Assembly (NCBI RefSeq): GCF_013394305.1
Contig: NZ_AP019810.1
Coordinates: 1,260,001 to 1,324,000 of the forward strand
DNA length: 64,000 bases
DNA from: Enterococcus mundtii
GTDB lineage: Bacteria > Bacillota > Bacilli > Lactobacillales > Enterococcaceae
Reading direction: 5' to 3'
The notes under the pieces were generated by a model that was not told the origin of the DNA, did not search any database, and saw nothing but the letters and a program-made list of their open reading frames with translations. Below, in pieces: positions 62,411-64,000 of this stretch. The position numbers were made by a program, and so were the translations under genes. Within the stretch, counting starts at the first letter, position 1; every line of letters begins with the position of its first letter.

Positions 62411-63372
62411 TGGAATTTCCTTATGCTGAAGGAAATAAACGTTACCATTCTTGGAATTATGCGTTACGCCATGAATTTGGTGGAAAAATTTTTAAAGTAC
62501 CGATCGATGGTGGCTTTGATTGTCCCAATCGTGACGGAACAGTTGCCCACGGTGGTTGTACCTTTTGTAGTGTTTCTGGCTCTGGTGATATGATCGTTGC
62601 TCCTGAGGAGCCACTACCGATCCAGTTTCAAAAAGAAATCGATATGATGCACAAAAAATGGCCACAAGTGAATCAATACATCGTTTACTTTCAAAATTTC
62701 ACGAATACCCATGCGCCTGTCGAAATCATTCGTGAACGATTTGAACAGGTCATCAACCTACCAGGTGTCGTTGGTTTATCAATTGGTACCAGACCAGATT
62801 GCTTACCTGATGAAGTCGTGGATTACTTAGCTGAATTGAATCAACGTTTATACTTATGGGTAGAATTAGGCTTACAAACGACTTATGAAGAAACCTCTGT
62901 CCTGATCAATCGGGCACATGATTATCAAACATATCTAGACGGTGTTGCGAAATTACGGAAGCACGACATACGTGTATGTACGCATCTGATCAACGGATTG
63001 CCAGGAGAATCATTGGATATGATGCGGGAAAATGTTCGTCGCACGATCTTAGATTCTGATATCCAAGGAATCAAACTACATTTGATGCACTTGATGCGTA
63101 AAACAAAGATGTTACGTGACTATCACGAGGGCAGACTGCAATTGATGAGTCGAGCCGATTATGTATCTGTCATTTGTGACCAATTAGAAATGATCCCACA
63201 AGAGATCATCATCCATCGTTTAACTGGTGATGCGCCTTGGGATTCATTGGTCGGGCCAATGTGGAGTTTGAAAAAATGGGAAGTCTTGAATGCGATCGAT
63301 GAAGAAATGATTCGTCGCAATAGTTATCAAGGAAAGTACAATATTCGAGAAGGAGTCAAAAGCGGATGTTGA
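62410..63372 (+). CDS. ytqA: Radical SAM protein, TIGR01212/YtqA family
   Basis: The 320-residue protein carries a radical SAM cluster motif in DGTVAHGGCTFCS, with another cysteine upstream in DCPNRDG. It is the partner of ytqB, whose ATG lies inside its last codons. In B. subtilis the ytqA-ytqB pair has been linked to the mnm5 side chain of wobble uridine in tRNA (MnmL and MnmM); I state this from memory, and YtqB is the better-supported assignment. Cytoplasmic, iron-sulfur dependent. Confidence 0.9.
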   Translation: MEFPYAEGNKRYHSWNYALRHEFGGKIFKVPIDGGFDCPNRDGTVAHGGCTFCSVSGSGDMIVAPEEPLPIQFQKEIDMMHKKWPQVNQYIVYFQNFTNTHAPVEIIRERFEQVINLPGVVGLSIGTRPDCLPDEVVDYLAELNQRLYLWVELGLQTTYEETSVLINRAHDYQTYLDGVAKLRKHDIRVCTHLINGLPGESLDMMRENVRRTILDSDIQGIKLHLMHLMRKTKMLRDYHEGRLQLMSRADYVSVICDQLEMIPQEIIIHRLTGDAPWDSLVGPMWSLKKWEVLNAIDEEMIRRNSYQGKYNIREGVKSGC

Positions 63373-63941
63373 AAACGGCACTTCATTATAGTCATACGCT
63401 ATTGGAGGAAATCATCCAACCAGGAGATTATGTGATTGATGCCACGATGGGCAATGGGCATGACACTTTATTTCTTGCAGAAAAAGTCGGAAAAACTGGT
63501 CAAGTATATAGTTTTGATATTCAACAACAAGCATTGGAGTCCACGCAACAAAAATTGTCAGAGAATGGCTTATTAGAGCGGACGACACTGTTTTTACAAG
63601 GACATGAGACCATTGGTGCGGTCATTGCTGAACAACAACCGATCAAAGCTGGTATCTTCAACTTAGGCTATTTACCCAAAAGTGATAAATCCGTCATCAC
63701 GCTACCTGAAACGACAAAAACAGCGATGGAAGAAATCTTGAAACGTTTAGTTCCACAAGGTCGCATGATCATCGTCGTTTATTATGGTCATCAAGGTGGC
63801 GAAGCAGAACTAGATATGGTACAAAACTTTTGCCAAGCATTGCCTCAAGAACAATTCAATGTTTTGAATTATCAATTTATCAATCAAAAAAATAATCCTC
63901 CGATCTTGTATTGTATCGAAAAAAAGAAACGCCACAACTAA
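63366..63941 (+). CDS. ytqB: SAM-dependent methyltransferase, YtqB/MnmM family
   Basis: The 191-residue Rossmann methyltransferase has the SAM-binding motif IDATMGNGHDT (about 24-34) and the acidic residue in YSFDIQ (about 51). NLGYLPK at about 100-106 is the conserved catalytic-region block of the family formerly called rRNA methylase YtqB. B. subtilis YtqB is reported to methylate the aminomethyl group of wobble uridine in tRNA. It overlaps ytqA by 7 bases and ends before a terminator. Confidence 0.9.
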   Translation: MLKTALHYSHTLLEEIIQPGDYVIDATMGNGHDTLFLAEKVGKTGQVYSFDIQQQALESTQQKLSENGLLERTTLFLQGHETIGAVIAEQQPIKAGIFNLGYLPKSDKSVITLPETTKTAMEEILKRLVPQGRMIIVVYYGHQGGEAELDMVQNFCQALPQEQFNVLNYQFINQKNNPPILYCIEKKKRHN

Positions 63942-63943
63942 TA

Positions 63944-63996
63944 AAAAACTCCTTGTCTTCTAGTATGATAAAACTGAGAAGATAAAGAGTTTTTTC
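63944..63996 (+). terminator. terminator after ytqB
   Basis: The arms aaaaaactc and gagtttttt are extended by a cttgtcttct/agaagataaag pairing, spanning 63944-63996, with a final T-run. Confidence 0.85.
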
Positions 63997-64000
63997 ATTT

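Overview
The window looks like a chromosomal segment of an Enterococcus, closest in style to the E. faecium/mundtii/hirae group; the species is not resolved here. The support is the 5' half of a 16S rRNA gene with an enterococcal V1 hairpin, a lysine-type MurE ligase, an autolysin with a GH73 domain and six LysM repeats like E. hirae muramidase-2, a class A PBP of the enterococcal PBP2A/PbpZ type, and low G+C. No phage, insertion sequence, CRISPR array or tRNA gene was seen.

Layout. (1) 1-1345: 5' half of 16S rRNA on the minus strand, with its leader and three tandem -35/-10 promoters. (2) 1.3-19.8 kb: a pectin/rhamnogalacturonan island. A nine-gene minus-strand operon encodes an LplB-type permease, a YesL protein cut by a stop codon, a solute-binding lipoprotein, GH105, GH28, an alpha/beta-hydrolase, pectinesterase CE8, a small membrane protein and GH43. 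The partner permease is divergent, followed by a membrane-bound AraC regulator and then uxaB-uxaA-uxaC plus a CE12 acetylesterase. All the enzymes lack signal peptides, so oligogalacturonides are probably imported and finished inside the cell, giving tagaturonate, altronate and 2-keto-3-deoxygluconate. The last two catabolic steps (KDG kinase, KDPG aldolase) are not in the window. (3) 19.8-25.4 kb: housekeeping genes (YheA-like, PBP2A, RluA family), a GyrI-like protein, and a type II toxin-antitoxin locus whose toxin is frameshifted. (4) 25.4-42.3 kb: an alpha-mannoside/N-glycan system. It has a ROK kinase, GH38 and GH125 facing a GntR/LacI-type regulator and GH92. A second operon encodes two permeases, a DUF3502 solute-binding protein, YesL and a YesM/YesN two-component system, resembling the pneumococcal NgtS-P1-P2 and TCS07 systems. 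Between the two lie two tandem 462-bp copies of a type I toxin/antisense-RNA module. (5) 42.4-46.9 kb: RsuA-like synthase, MurJ, MurE. (6) 47.6-52.3 kb: a lactose/cellobiose-family PTS operon with a LicR-like regulator, an extra membrane protein and a cre site inside its promoter. (7) 52.3-56 kb: a 1,227-residue secreted repeat protein without a recognisable cell-wall anchor. (8) 56.5-64 kb: leuS with a leucine T-box, the GH73/LysM autolysin with a WalR-type box, a PAP2 phosphatase, and ytqA-ytqB.

How it works together. The two large sugar regions share one plan: an LplB/YtcP-type ABC importer, a YesL protein, intracellular glycosidases, and an AraC-type regulator that senses outside the cell. 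Neither importer has an ATPase gene here, so both probably use a shared MsmK-type ATPase. Sequences matching CcpA cre sites lie on the promoters of the mannosidase, mannoside-transporter and PTS operons, and more weakly on uxaB, which suggests common glucose repression.
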